Assembly: GCA_023251515.1 (NCBI GenBank)
Contig: JAHEYQ010000013.1
Location: 1-37,534, forward strand
Reading direction: 5' to 3'
DNA length: 37,534 nucleotides
Source: Bacteroidales bacterium
GTDB taxonomy: Bacteria > Bacteroidota > Bacteroidia > Bacteroidales > JACABE01
This document shows, piece by piece, positions 17,760 to 26,460 of the stretch. The position numbers and the translations under genes are program-made. The stretch's first letter is position 1. Every line of letters starts with the position of its first letter. Under the pieces are notes generated by a model, which ran no database searches, had not been told where the DNA came from, and worked only from the letters and a program-made list of their open reading frames with translations.

Positions 17760-18605
17760 ATGCAAATAAAACGCAAGCCCGAATGGCTTAAAATAAGACT
17801 TAATCAAGGTGAAAATTACCTGAAAGTAAATGAAATAGTAAAAGACCATCATCTGCATACCATTTGCCAGAGTGGAAACTGCCCAAATATGGGTGAATGC
17901 TGGAGCAAAGGAACTGCTACTTTTATGATACTGGGTAATATTTGTACAAGAAATTGTAAGTTTTGCAATGTTACAACTGGCAAACCACTTGCAATAGACC
18001 CAAATGAACCCGAAAAACTTGCCAATTCAATACGTTTGATGAAGTTGAAACATTGTGTGGTAACTTCTGTTGACAGAGATGATCTGGAAGATTTAGGTTC
18101 TTCGCATTGGGCTAATTGCATTAAAAAAGTTAAAGAAATAAACCCTCAAACAAGTATTGAAGTTTTGATTCCTGATTTTCAGGGAAACAGAGATTGTATT
18201 CAGCGGGTTATTGATGCCGGACCCGAAATTATTTCGCATAACCTGGAAACCGTGGAACGATTAACCCCACTTATCAGAAGTAAGGCTAAATATCGTTTAA
18301 GTCTCGATGTATTGAAACAGATTGCAGAAAGCGGTGTGAGAGCCAAATCGGGTATTATGTTGGGTTTGGGTGAAACCGAAGATGAAATACTGCAAGTTAT
18401 GGATGATTTGCTCGAAGTGGATTGTAAAATTATTACCATTGGTCAGTATTTGCAGCCAAGCAGGCAAAATTATCCTGTGGTTGATTACATAACGCCCGAA
18501 AAATTTGAATATTACCGTTTGAAAGCACTGGAAAAAGGCTTTGAATTTGCCGAAAGTGCTCCTTTGGTTCGTTCTTCTTATCATGCCGAAAATCAAGTTA
18601 AATAA
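17760..18605 (+). CDS. lipA: Lipoyl synthase (radical SAM)
   Basis: 281 aa. Inserts two sulfurs into protein-bound octanoyl groups to make lipoate. Both iron-sulfur clusters are visible: auxiliary cluster cysteines C36, C41 and C47 (CQSGNCPNMGECW) and the radical SAM triad C62, C66, C69 (CTRNCKFC). The C-terminal serine ligand motif RSSYHA is present. Other family marks: VVTSVDRDDLEDLGSSHWA, SGIMLGLGETEDE, TIGQYLQPS. lipB follows 18 bases later, completing the endogenous lipoylation pathway. The start at 17760 matches the usual N-terminus (KPEWLKIRL). Confidence 0.97.
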   Translation: MQIKRKPEWLKIRLNQGENYLKVNEIVKDHHLHTICQSGNCPNMGECWSKGTATFMILGNICTRNCKFCNVTTGKPLAIDPNEPEKLANSIRLMKLKHCVVTSVDRDDLEDLGSSHWANCIKKVKEINPQTSIEVLIPDFQGNRDCIQRVIDAGPEIISHNLETVERLTPLIRSKAKYRLSLDVLKQIAESGVRAKSGIMLGLGETEDEILQVMDDLLEVDCKIITIGQYLQPSRQNYPVVDYITPEKFEYYRLKALEKGFEFAESAPLVRSSYHAENQVK

Positions 18606-18623
18606 ATTTATTCTAATACATTA

Positions 18624-19307
18624 ATGTCGAAAATTACAAAGTTTCACTCGTTGGGAGTGATTGATTATAAAGAGTGCTGGGACTTCCAGGAAACATTGTT
18701 TAATGATATTCTTAAACAAAAGCGCGAAGAAAAAACCAATATACTGAATCATCTTATTTTTTGCGAACATCCGCATGTTTATACCTTAGGCAAAAGTGGT
18801 TCGGAAGATAATATGCTGATTAATTACATTCAGCTTCAGGCCAAAAATGCTACATTTCATAAGATTAACCGTGGTGGCGATATTACCTATCACGGACCCG
18901 GACAGCTGGTTGGCTATCCGATACTGAATCTGACTGCTTTTGAAGTAGGGATTAAAGATTATATTTTCAAAATAGAAGAAGCCATAATAATTGCATTGAA
19001 GCATTATAACATTGAGGCAACTCGCCTTGATGGTGCTATAGGTGTTTGGTTAGATGTTGACAATCCGAAGAAAGTACGTAAGATTTGTGCAATAGGGGTG
19101 CGTACGAGCCATTGGGTTAGCATGCATGGTTTTGCATTTAATATTAATACCGAACTGGATTATTTTAATCATATAAATCCATGTGGTTTTACCGACAAAG
19201 CAGTAACCTCGCTTGAAAAAGAACTGGGCTGTAAACAGGATTTTGAAGCCGTAAGCGCTATCGTAAAAGCAAGCCTCGCTCAGGTTTTTGGGTTTGAGTA
19301 TGCTTGA
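18624..19307 (+). CDS. lipB: Octanoyl-[ACP]:protein octanoyltransferase
   Basis: 227 aa. Transfers octanoate from acyl carrier protein to lipoyl domains, supplying LipA. Motifs: HPHVYTLGKSG, NRGGDITYHGPGQLVGYPIL, catalytic K153 in KICAIGVRTSHWVSMHG, and catalytic C187 in NPCGFTDKAVTSLEKE. The 34-residue Lys-Cys spacing equals that of E. coli LipB. It lies directly downstream of lipA on the same strand, a common Bacteroidetes pairing. A weak hairpin at 19343-19379 could end the transcript. Confidence 0.96.
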   Translation: MSKITKFHSLGVIDYKECWDFQETLFNDILKQKREEKTNILNHLIFCEHPHVYTLGKSGSEDNMLINYIQLQAKNATFHKINRGGDITYHGPGQLVGYPILNLTAFEVGIKDYIFKIEEAIIIALKHYNIEATRLDGAIGVWLDVDNPKKVRKICAIGVRTSHWVSMHGFAFNINTELDYFNHINPCGFTDKAVTSLEKELGCKQDFEAVSAIVKASLAQVFGFEYA

Positions 19308-19342
19308 TTGGAAAAATAAAGTATTTCGGGAGGCTTACATGC

Positions 19343-19379
19343 TACTGAATTCATAATAGATTAATTGATTAATTCAGTA
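19343..19379 (+). terminator. Possible terminator after lipB
   Basis: Nine-base arms TACTGAATT (19343-19351) and AATTCAGTA (19371-19379) with a 19-base AT-rich loop, then TTTGTTGGTTTTT. Weak because of the large loop and low GC. Confidence 0.4.
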
Positions 19380-19549
19380 TTTGTTGGTTTTTACAACTAT
19401 AATAAATAAATTGCACACAATAGAATTTTATAATGGTTATTCGAAGGGATGATTTCGGATTTCCTAAAAATGTTTTTGCCTTTCTTAAATTTATTTATAT
19501 CCTTCCCGAATGTATTTGGTGCTTTCCTGAATACAATATATTGAATCTT

Positions 19550-19742
19550 GGGGAGCAAAACATCTTTCTTGGATGTAAAATATGCAATCATGGGGAGCAA
19601 AGCTGCTTTCATAGATGCAAAATATTCAATCTTGGGGAGCAAAACTGCTTTCTTGGATGCTAAATATGCAATCTTGGGGAGTAAAACAGCTTTCTTGGGT
19701 GCAAAATATGAAATCATGGGAAGCAAAACTGCTTTCTTGGGG
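19550..19742. repeat. 42-bp minisatellite, about 4.5 copies
   Basis: Units start at 19550, 19592, 19634, 19676 and 19718 (last partial), each beginning GGGGAGCAAAACTGC or a near variant and ending ATGCAATCTT. More degenerate units can be traced leftwards to about 19440. Because 42 is a multiple of three, frames stay open on both strands: forward 19548-19751 (14-aa period GSKTAFLDAKYAIL) and reverse 19397-19777 (period KKAVLLPKIAYLAS). I do not call either as a gene. The remainder of the 19308-20061 gap is AT-rich with only the promoter box at 19992. Confidence 0.85.
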
Positions 19743-19991
19743 AGAGTATAAATAAGTTTGTGTAAACATATCGGCATGTTATATTATATGATTTATATTT
19801 TGTATTAAATCTATTCTATTCATTTTATATTAAATGTTTACTTAATGTAAATTTATTTTTTTACAAAAAAACACCCTAAAACTCTTATTAATATTGATAT
19901 TTAGACTGTTTTAATTATTTAGAATATTTATAAATTACATAAAATTAACAAAAAAATATTGTTAATTGAATAACATTGAAAATAAATATTG

Positions 19992-19999
19992 TATTTTTG
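19992..19999 (+). promoter_or_regulatory. Promoter of the 20062 gene (-7 box, possible -33)
   Basis: TATTTTTG matches TAnnTTTG, with a TTG at 19966-19968, 23 bases upstream, inside the spacing range reported for Bacteroidetes promoters. The leader would be about 55 bases. Confidence 0.5.
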
Positions 20000-20061
20000 A
20001 AGCGAAATTATTAAAGATAATTTCCTAAAAATAATTAAATAATTAAAAAAGTATAACGTAT

Positions 20062-20754
20062 ATGGAAAAAACAATTTCATTAAAATTACAAATGTACAAC
20101 AAAACGGATTTTGTTTTTGTGAAGTATGAGAGTGTATGGGCTGCTAAACCGGCTTTTAAAGAAAACGTAATCTTATTCAGAGAGAATAAGGGATTTGTTT
20201 ATGAAAATGACAATAAGCAGACTAAATCGGCATCGTCGAGCGGAAGCAAATTGATGGCTCGTGATAATATGCTGAATCTGGCTCAGTTGGTTTGTAATCT
20301 GGGTATAACTTATGCAAGCTCTACATCAGACAAAAAGTTAATGCCGATGTTTAATTTTTCGCCTAGCGAATTAAAAGAAGGATTGGAAAAGGAAGTAAGC
20401 AAAAGATGCGACGATGTGAGCAAAGCAGCTTTGCCAATTCTGGATAAACTGATAGATTTGGGTATGCCTGCTGACCAGCTTGATAAGCTGAACATAGCAG
20501 TAGCTGATTATCAGGCAGTGATTGATCTCCCGCAAAGTATTATCAATGCCAGCAAATCGGCTAAGGAAGATATGCTGAAGTTTATTGCAGTATGTGATGA
20601 TATACTTAAACTGCGCTTAGATAAAATGATGCTGTTGTTTAAGGATACAAATCCCGATTTTTACAATGAGTATTTTAATGCCCGTTATATTGGTGGCTGG
20701 AGCCGCAAAGATAACGGTGATATTGAAGGCAGCGAAGAAGCACCGATGGTTTAA
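20062..20754 (+). CDS. Helical protein of unknown function
   Basis: 230 aa, no signal peptide or membrane segment. I do not recognise the family. The N-terminal part is mixed (ISLKLQMYNKTDFVFVKYES), followed by a Ser/Lys-rich turn and a helical C-terminal half: ALPILDKLIDLGMPADQLDK, then DMLKFIAVCDDILKLRLDKM and PDFYNEYFNARYIGG. That half resembles in order and spacing the middle of the protein at 12575-13531, where a similar helical region is joined to a regulatory-like beta domain. The two may be members of one Bacteroidetes family (inference). It has its own promoter and a terminator-like hairpin at 20761-20799, so it is probably expressed alone. Confidence 0.65.
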   Translation: MEKTISLKLQMYNKTDFVFVKYESVWAAKPAFKENVILFRENKGFVYENDNKQTKSASSSGSKLMARDNMLNLAQLVCNLGITYASSTSDKKLMPMFNFSPSELKEGLEKEVSKRCDDVSKAALPILDKLIDLGMPADQLDKLNIAVADYQAVIDLPQSIINASKSAKEDMLKFIAVCDDILKLRLDKMMLLFKDTNPDFYNEYFNARYIGGWSRKDNGDIEGSEEAPMV

Positions 20755-20760
20755 AAAAAC

Positions 20761-20799
20761 AAAAGCCGCCCTGTTTTTATTGGAAATGGGGAGGCTTTT
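20761..20799 (+). terminator. Terminator after the 20062 gene
   Basis: Arms AAAAGCC (20761-20767) and GGCTTTT (20793-20799), continued after one mismatch by CCC/GGG. The tail is AT-rich rather than T-rich, so moderate confidence. Confidence 0.55.
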
Positions 20800-20943
20800 A
20801 TAATAAAAATTGGAGGCCAGAAACCATTAATTCCGTTGGATTATATCCTGCGAGTTAAACAAACGGGGCGAAACCGAAAAACAAGATGGGGATGAACCGA
20901 AAGACCAGATGAGTAGGGAGTAGGGGTTTTAATTAAACATAAT

Positions 20944-21444
20944 ATGAAAAAAACAAATTTACTGATTTTTATGCTGTTTGGCTTTAGAAGTGTTTTTTGC
21001 CAGACCAATCAACCGGAAGTGATTACTTCTTCGGGTGATTTTTTTAAACCAAATGCTTCGTCTCCTACTTTGAGCTGGACTTTGGGCGAATGTATTACAG
21101 AAACCTATTATTCAGCTTACAATATTATTACACAAGGGTTTCAGCAAGATTCTTTGTATATTATTGGAATAACAGAAAACCCTGATAAGGAATTTTTTAT
21201 TAAAATATTCCCAAATCCGACTTCCGATTTTATTACAATTTCTATAAATCCGTTAACCGGAAAATCCAGCGATTATATTATAGAACTTTACGATTTGCTT
21301 GGCAAAAAGCTTTATACAGGAACTTACAGGCAGAATGAAATACAATTGGATATGTTTACTTATCCAACAGGAACATACTTGCTAAAAGTAATGATGAAAG
21401 GCAACAAAACTTTACAAAATTTTAAAATTCAAAAAACCAAATAA
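20944..21444 (+). CDS. Small T9SS-exported protein with type-A sorting domain
   Basis: 166 aa. Signal peptide residues 1-20 (LLIFMLFGFRSVFCQ). A short region follows (EVITSSGDFFKP ... SWTLGECITETY ... ITQGFQQ), common in small Bacteroidetes secreted proteins, where the GE...T...ITQGFQQ pattern directly precedes the sorting domain. Residues about 85-166 are the Por secretion tail: IKIFPNPTSDFITISI, YIIELYDLLGKKLYTG, YPTGTYLLKVMMKG, FKIQKTK. There is almost nothing else in the protein. It sits 12 bases before the 960-aa surface protein gene, so the two are probably co-expressed. Confidence 0.82.
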   Translation: MKKTNLLIFMLFGFRSVFCQTNQPEVITSSGDFFKPNASSPTLSWTLGECITETYYSAYNIITQGFQQDSLYIIGITENPDKEFFIKIFPNPTSDFITISINPLTGKSSDYIIELYDLLGKKLYTGTYRQNEIQLDMFTYPTGTYLLKVMMKGNKTLQNFKIQKTK

Positions 21445-21456
21445 AAACATAACTTT

Positions 21457-24339
21457 ATGAATAAAATATATACACAATTAGTAGTTTTACTACTTTTAGC
21501 TTTTCCGCTTGCAAATGTGCAAGCACAATCTCCAAAGATGTTTAAATACCAGACTGTAGTTAGAAACAGTAATGGTACAATTGTAGCTAATCAGGCAGTA
21601 GCATTTCAAATTTCTATTTTGCATTTAGATACAGCTGGACTAGTGGTGTTTAGAGAAACTCATCATAAAACAACGAATAATTTTGGTTTGGTAAATCTTG
21701 AAATTGGAAATGGGCTTATTGATTCCGGTTCAATGAATACCATAAACTGGGCTAATGGACCATATTTTGTGAAGGTAGGATTTGATATAAATAACGGAAC
21801 TTCTTATATTCCTATGGGAACTTCCGAACTTCTTTCAGTCCCTTATGCCTTATATGCCGAAAAAGCAGGAACAACCAGCTATACTGAAACTGATCCGATT
21901 TTTGCAACTCATCCTTCTTACGACATAACATCAATAAATATTACCAACTGGGATACAGCATTTAGCTGGGGTAATCATATCGGATTATATCGGACTAATA
22001 CTTGGTTACCTTCATGGACTGATATAACAAACAAACCTTTATTATGGGATAGTACATGGTCAACAATAAAGAATAAACCTAACTTCTCTACAGTTGCAAC
22101 AAGTGGTGATTATTATGATATAATAAATAAACCAACTCCTTGGGATAGTTCATGGGTAAGTATTAAAAATAAGCCAACTTTTGCTACTGTTGCAATAAGT
22201 GGGAATTATTATGATTTATTAAATACACCAACTATTCCTGCCGCGCAAGTAAACAGTGATTGGAATAGTAGCGGTGGAATGAGTCAAATATTAAATAAAC
22301 CTGTACTTTTTGATGGAACATGGTCAAGTTTAACAGGCAAACCTTCTCTATCTACAGTAGCTACAAGTGGTAATTATAATGATTTAAGTAATAAACCAAC
22401 AATTCCTGCATCGCAGGTAAACAGCGACTGGAACAGTAGCAGCGGATTAAGCCAGATATTAAATAAACCTGTACTTTTTGATGGAACCTGGGTAAGTTTA
22501 AACGGAAAACCCAGTTTCTCAACAGTAGCCACAAGTGGCAGTTATAATGATTTACTGGACAAACCGATTTTATTTAATGGTACATGGGCTTCATTAACAG
22601 GAAAACCAGCATTATGGGATAGTACATGGAATACTATCAGAAATAAACCAAATTTTGCTACCGTTGCCACAAGTGGCAGCTATAATGATTTAAGTAATAA
22701 ACCAACAATTCCGTCTGCACAGGTAAACAGCGACTGGAACAGTAGCAGCGGATTAAGCCAGATATTAAATAAACCTGTACTTTTTGATGGAACATGGTCA
22801 AATTTAACAGGCAAACCTTCTCTATCTACAGTAGCTACAAGTGGTAGTTATAATGATTTGAGCAATTTACCTGCTCCCTATATTGCAGGAGCAGGTATTC
22901 AATTTACGGGAAGTAGTATAAATGTAAATTTAAACCTTTCAGTATCAAGTGCAGGAGATACATTGAGACTTACACCTGGAAATTATGTAATTATACCCGG
23001 CATAAGTGCAAATAATTCCAATATTCAACTAGTATCAAATCCAATAATTACAGGAATAACACCAACATCCGCCATTTGTAATTACACTATCTTATCAAAT
23101 ACTGCGAGTATCATTTTAAGCAGAGGTGTTTGCTGGGATACTACCGGAAATCCGACAATAAACAATAATCACACAACTGAAACCGGAGGAACAGGATCTT
23201 TTTCAAGTAATATTACATCTCTATTACCCAATAAAATTTATTATGTACGCGCTTACGCAACAAATAGCAACAATATATATTACAGCAACCAGACTGCAAT
23301 TTCATCTTTATCAACAACAGCTACACTAATAACAGCCGACACATCCAATATTACTCAAACCACAGCTGTTTGTGGTGGAGATATTATATACAATGGTGGT
23401 GTAAATGTAACAGAGAGAGGTGTATGCTGGTCAACTTCAACAAACCCAACTATCAGTAATAATAAAATTCCAAATGGAAGTGGAAATGGAAGTTTTGTTT
23501 CTAATTTAAACAACCTGCAACCCAATACTACTTATTATGTTAGAGCCTATGCTATTAACAGTGCAGGTACAAGTTATGGTAACAATGTTTCTTTTACTAC
23601 TAAAGGAGCCCTGCCTACTGTTACTACGGATGTTGTGCAGGGAATTACCATAACAGAAGCTGTTCCAAATGGAACTGTGATAGCTTCGGGAAGTTCGTCT
23701 GTTACTGAAAGAGGCTTTTGCTGGTCAATAACTAATCCCAATCCAACAATATTCAATAACAAAAAATCTGTAGGAAGCGGAACCGGTAGTTATAATGCAT
23801 TGATAACATTTTTATTACCTGATAGTACATATTATATACGTTCGTATGCAATAAATTCTCATGGAATCAGCTATGGAAACGTTGTTGCATTTACCACATC
23901 ATCAGCTTATTATGATAGTTTTGAAGCTGGAATGCCAAATGGGTGGAATGGTAATTGGAGTCTTTCCTATTCAAATCAATATGATGGCTTCAAATCCTTG
24001 TATTCAGATCAAACTAATGATACAGTATCTATAACCAGAACTATAACTTCATCGGAAGGAGGATATATTTCGTTCAGGTATCTTGCAACGAATTATCATT
24101 GTAATCATGGAAGTTATAATGCAGATACTCCAACTCGAACTTATTTTTATATTGATGATGTATATATAAAAACATGCAACAGTACAACATGGTCAATAAC
24201 AAGTGTTCATGTTTCTGCAGGAACTCATACTTTTAAATGGATTAATAAAGGGAGAGAAGGAACTCAGTATTCAGGTGAATGTTGGAATGAGGGTATGTAT
24301 GGCCAAGCATGGATTGATTATTTTATATGTGCATATTAG
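21457..24339 (+). CDS. Large repetitive surface protein with tail-fibre-like and Fn3-like repeats
   Basis: 960 aa. Signal peptide residues 1-23 (LLLLAFPLANVQAQ). Residues about 24-137 are a conserved Bacteroidetes N-terminal domain (FKYQTVVRNSNGTIVANQAV ... FGLVNLEIGNG ... LLSVPYALYAEKAG). Residues about 145-485 are tandem repeats of the form TWSSLTGKPSLSTVATSGNY then NDLSNKPTIP and VNSDWNSSSGLSQILNKPV; the VATSGSYNDLSNKP pattern also occurs in phage tail fibres. Residues about 530-810 hold three Fn3-like repeats (GVCWS...NPTI...YYVRAYA). The last 150 aa start DSFEAGMPNGWNGNWSLSY, a jelly-roll/MAM-like domain. I see no T9SS sorting domain at its C-terminus, although the partner gene upstream has one. 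Likely adhesin; ligand unknown. Confidence 0.8.
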   Translation: MNKIYTQLVVLLLLAFPLANVQAQSPKMFKYQTVVRNSNGTIVANQAVAFQISILHLDTAGLVVFRETHHKTTNNFGLVNLEIGNGLIDSGSMNTINWANGPYFVKVGFDINNGTSYIPMGTSELLSVPYALYAEKAGTTSYTETDPIFATHPSYDITSINITNWDTAFSWGNHIGLYRTNTWLPSWTDITNKPLLWDSTWSTIKNKPNFSTVATSGDYYDIINKPTPWDSSWVSIKNKPTFATVAISGNYYDLLNTPTIPAAQVNSDWNSSGGMSQILNKPVLFDGTWSSLTGKPSLSTVATSGNYNDLSNKPTIPASQVNSDWNSSSGLSQILNKPVLFDGTWVSLNGKPSFSTVATSGSYNDLLDKPILFNGTWASLTGKPALWDSTWNTIRNKPNFATVATSGSYNDLSNKPTIPSAQVNSDWNSSSGLSQILNKPVLFDGTWSNLTGKPSLSTVATSGSYNDLSNLPAPYIAGAGIQFTGSSINVNLNLSVSSAGDTLRLTPGNYVIIPGISANNSNIQLVSNPIITGITPTSAICNYTILSNTASIILSRGVCWDTTGNPTINNNHTTETGGTGSFSSNITSLLPNKIYYVRAYATNSNNIYYSNQTAISSLSTTATLITADTSNITQTTAVCGGDIIYNGGVNVTERGVCWSTSTNPTISNNKIPNGSGNGSFVSNLNNLQPNTTYYVRAYAINSAGTSYGNNVSFTTKGALPTVTTDVVQGITITEAVPNGTVIASGSSSVTERGFCWSITNPNPTIFNNKKSVGSGTGSYNALITFLLPDSTYYIRSYAINSHGISYGNVVAFTTSSAYYDSFEAGMPNGWNGNWSLSYSNQYDGFKSLYSDQTNDTVSITRTITSSEGGYISFRYLATNYHCNHGSYNADTPTRTYFYIDDVYIKTCNSTTWSITSVHVSAGTHTFKWINKGREGTQYSGECWNEGMYGQAWIDYFICAY
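22243..22865 (+). repeat. Near-identical coding repeats inside the surface-protein gene
   Basis: Blocks around 22400-22490 and 22705-22795 are almost identical in DNA (for example AACAGCGACTGGAACAGTAG and TAAATAAACCTGTACTTTTT in both), with a third, more diverged copy near 22245-22330. Silent sites are also shared, implying recent duplication or gene conversion, and the copy number may vary between strains. Confidence 0.75.
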
Positions 24340-24350
24340 TAAAAAATAAC

Positions 24351-24382
24351 AAGCCATCAGGGAATTGAGGGAGGTGGCTTTT
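24351..24382 (+). terminator. Terminator-like hairpin after the surface-protein gene
   Basis: Arms AAGCCATC (24351-24358) and GAGG-side complement ending TGGCTT (24373-24380), eight pairs including one wobble, followed by TT. It separates the surface-protein gene from the CHAP and kinase cluster. Confidence 0.5.
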
Positions 24383-24420
24383 AATTTATTTCAATTAATT
24401 TAATAATAAAAACAATAAAA

Positions 24421-24897
24421 ATGAACGGTAAAAAAGTTATTGAAATAGCTAATAAAGAAATTGGTTATACAGAAAATCCTGCTGGGTCAAATAAAACAAA
24501 ATATGGTGAATGGTTTGGTTTAAATGGCGAAAAATGGTGTGGAATATTTGTTTCATGGTGTTATTACAATGCAGGTTTCCCTTTAGGGAATATTGGATAT
24601 AAAAAAGGTTTTGCAGGATGTATGACAGCTATAGATCATTTTAAGAAAACATCTGAAATTACGTTGACACCCAAGGAAGGGGATATTGTTTTTTTTGACT
24701 GGAATGGCGATAAGAAATATGAACATACTGGGTTATTTGTGCGAAAAATTGATAATGAATTGTTTGAAACAATTGAAGGAAATACATCAATAAATAATGA
24801 TAGCAATGGTGGTGCTGTTGAAATCAGAAAAAGGAAGTATAAACAAGCAATATTTGTGCATCCTAAGGTTTTGGATGTATTAGTAAGTTTAAAATAG
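24421..24897 (+). CDS. CHAP-domain amidase/peptidase-like protein
   Basis: 158 aa, the whole length being one CHAP domain (cysteine amidase/endopeptidase fold that cleaves peptidoglycan peptides). The likely active site is C40 (EKWCGIFVSWCYYNAG), H102 (KYEHTGLFV) and E119/N121 (ETIEGNTS). A GDIVFFDW stretch precedes the His strand, as is usual. There is no signal peptide or membrane segment, so it either acts in the cytoplasm or needs lysis or another export route, as phage endolysins do. It starts a tight same-strand run: the histidine kinase begins 23 bases after its stop. Possible roles are an orphan endolysin, a lysis effector, or a non-peptidoglycan hydrolase; sequence does not decide. 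Confidence 0.8.
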   Translation: MNGKKVIEIANKEIGYTENPAGSNKTKYGEWFGLNGEKWCGIFVSWCYYNAGFPLGNIGYKKGFAGCMTAIDHFKKTSEITLTPKEGDIVFFDWNGDKKYEHTGLFVRKIDNELFETIEGNTSINNDSNGGAVEIRKRKYKQAIFVHPKVLDVLVSLK

Positions 24898-24920
24898 TTT
24901 TAATTTTAATTTCAATTAAA

Positions 24921-26459
24921 ATGGATATAAAAGTCTTTAGTATATGGATTTTAGTTTTAGTTTCATCTTTTTCAGGGATTTTGATAACAAGTTTATGGTT
25001 TACTTTTTTTAAAAATGGAGAAAAAGAATTAAGTGAAATTACTCCCAAAAAAGATTATAGTTTGTTGCTGTTAGCTGCATCCCTTTTTATGTGGAGTTTC
25101 TATGGTATAACAGTATTAGTTTCTCAACAATATGAAAATTTATTTATTAAAATTACTTTTTCATCTCTAAATAATTTATTACTATTGTTAGCTGCTATAA
25201 ATTTTGAATATGCCCCCAAAAGGCTTATTAATAACAAAAAAAAATTCAAGGTATTTTTTATCTTCTTTTCTATTATTGTATTTATACTAACATTAATATT
25301 GAATAATAATATAAAATCAAAATTACTTATTTCACTTCCTGATTTTCTTTTATCAACTATTACAGCCATATTAATTGGTTATTTGATTGTCAAAACATTC
25401 TTTCAAAATAAATTAATTTTATTATCCATATTTTCGCTTTTAACTATAGCTCAGTTATTAATAGTACAGGAGTTCATCAAAATTATCTTAGATTATAGAT
25501 GGGAATCAATTTTTCTAATTATCGGGCTTTATACAAGAGTTTTATTTGTTATTGTGATTATACTATTGGCATTTAATTGGGCTTTAAAAAACTATTATAC
25601 GATAAAAGAAAAAATGTATCGTCTTAACACAAAGGTATCTGATTTACAAGTAGAGAAAAAAACAATAGAAGAAAAATTAGATAGTGCCCAGCAGCAACAA
25701 TTGATTGATAAAAAAACACTTGAAGCAAAAGGAGCTTTTATAGCAATTGTATCACATGAGATAAATACACCTTTAGAAATAGGTTCTATAGGTATAACTG
25801 CAATTAGAGATAATACTATTGAATTAAAAGAAAAATATGAAAATGGAACTTTAACAGAAAGTTCTTTTAATCTTTTTATTGAGCCAACTATTGATATGGC
25901 AAATTCTGCATATAAAAATATGCAGGAAGCGAGTAGGTTAATTAAGAGTTTAAAAGAAATTTCAAGAGATCAGATGTCGGGTATATTGAGAGAGATTTCA
26001 TTAAAGGATTTTTTAAGTGAGTTATTTAACACCTTAAAACCTGAATGGCAAAAATATGATTTGCAATATTCTATTATAAGCGAACCGGAAAATATTAAAG
26101 TGAAAACATATCCCGGTGCATTATCACAGGTTTTTACAAATCTAATCACCAATTCAATACGACATGGTTTTGATGAATTTAAAAACAGAAAAGGAGGGAA
26201 AATAGAAATTCAGATAAAAAGATATTCAAATCAGATAAATTTTTTATATAAAGATAATGGTAGTGGTATCAATAATGAAGATTTGCATAAAATTTTTGAT
26301 CCTTATTTTTCAACCAAACCCGGTACTGGCTCAGGTTTGGGATTGTATATTATAAAAAAAATAGTGGAAGATAAAAAGATTTTTGATGGAAAAATTCAAT
26401 GTGAAAGTTCGAGAGGACAGGGTGTTAAATTTTATATTAATATTAAAACAATAATTTAA
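24921..26459 (+). CDS. Membrane sensor histidine kinase
   Basis: 512 aa. Residues 1 to about 225 contain roughly seven hydrophobic helices (for example SIWILVLVSSFSGILITSLW and LFVIVIILLAFNW), an integral-membrane sensor with no large extracytoplasmic loop. A coiled coil of about 230-270 (LNTKVSDLQVEKKTIEEKL) leads to the HisKA domain with phospho-acceptor H279 (FIAIVSHEINTPLEIGS). The HATPase domain has the N box (N407, N411 in FTNLITNSIRHG), DNGSGI at 445-450 and GTGSGLGL at 468-475, so catalytically complete. One base separates it from the hybrid kinase. The sensor probably detects a membrane or lipid-phase signal (inference). The region is strikingly AT-rich. Confidence 0.92.
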   Translation: MDIKVFSIWILVLVSSFSGILITSLWFTFFKNGEKELSEITPKKDYSLLLLAASLFMWSFYGITVLVSQQYENLFIKITFSSLNNLLLLLAAINFEYAPKRLINNKKKFKVFFIFFSIIVFILTLILNNNIKSKLLISLPDFLLSTITAILIGYLIVKTFFQNKLILLSIFSLLTIAQLLIVQEFIKIILDYRWESIFLIIGLYTRVLFVIVIILLAFNWALKNYYTIKEKMYRLNTKVSDLQVEKKTIEEKLDSAQQQQLIDKKTLEAKGAFIAIVSHEINTPLEIGSIGITAIRDNTIELKEKYENGTLTESSFNLFIEPTIDMANSAYKNMQEASRLIKSLKEISRDQMSGILREISLKDFLSELFNTLKPEWQKYDLQYSIISEPENIKVKTYPGALSQVFTNLITNSIRHGFDEFKNRKGGKIEIQIKRYSNQINFLYKDNGSGINNEDLHKIFDPYFSTKPGTGSGLGLYIIKKIVEDKKIFDGKIQCESSRGQGVKFYINIKTII

Positions 26460-26460
26460 A

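Noticed and set aside
19397..19777. Minisatellite frames as real genes (reverse 126 aa, forward 67 aa)
   Set aside because: Both strands are open because the unit is 42 bases; no promoter, signal peptide or family match. Kept only as a repeat and a finding.
20062..24897. Prophage remnant (tail-fibre-like protein followed by CHAP endolysin)
   Set aside because: The fibre-like protein has a signal peptide, Fn3-like domains and a Bacteroidetes surface-protein N-terminus; no capsid, portal, terminase, integrase or attachment sites are nearby.
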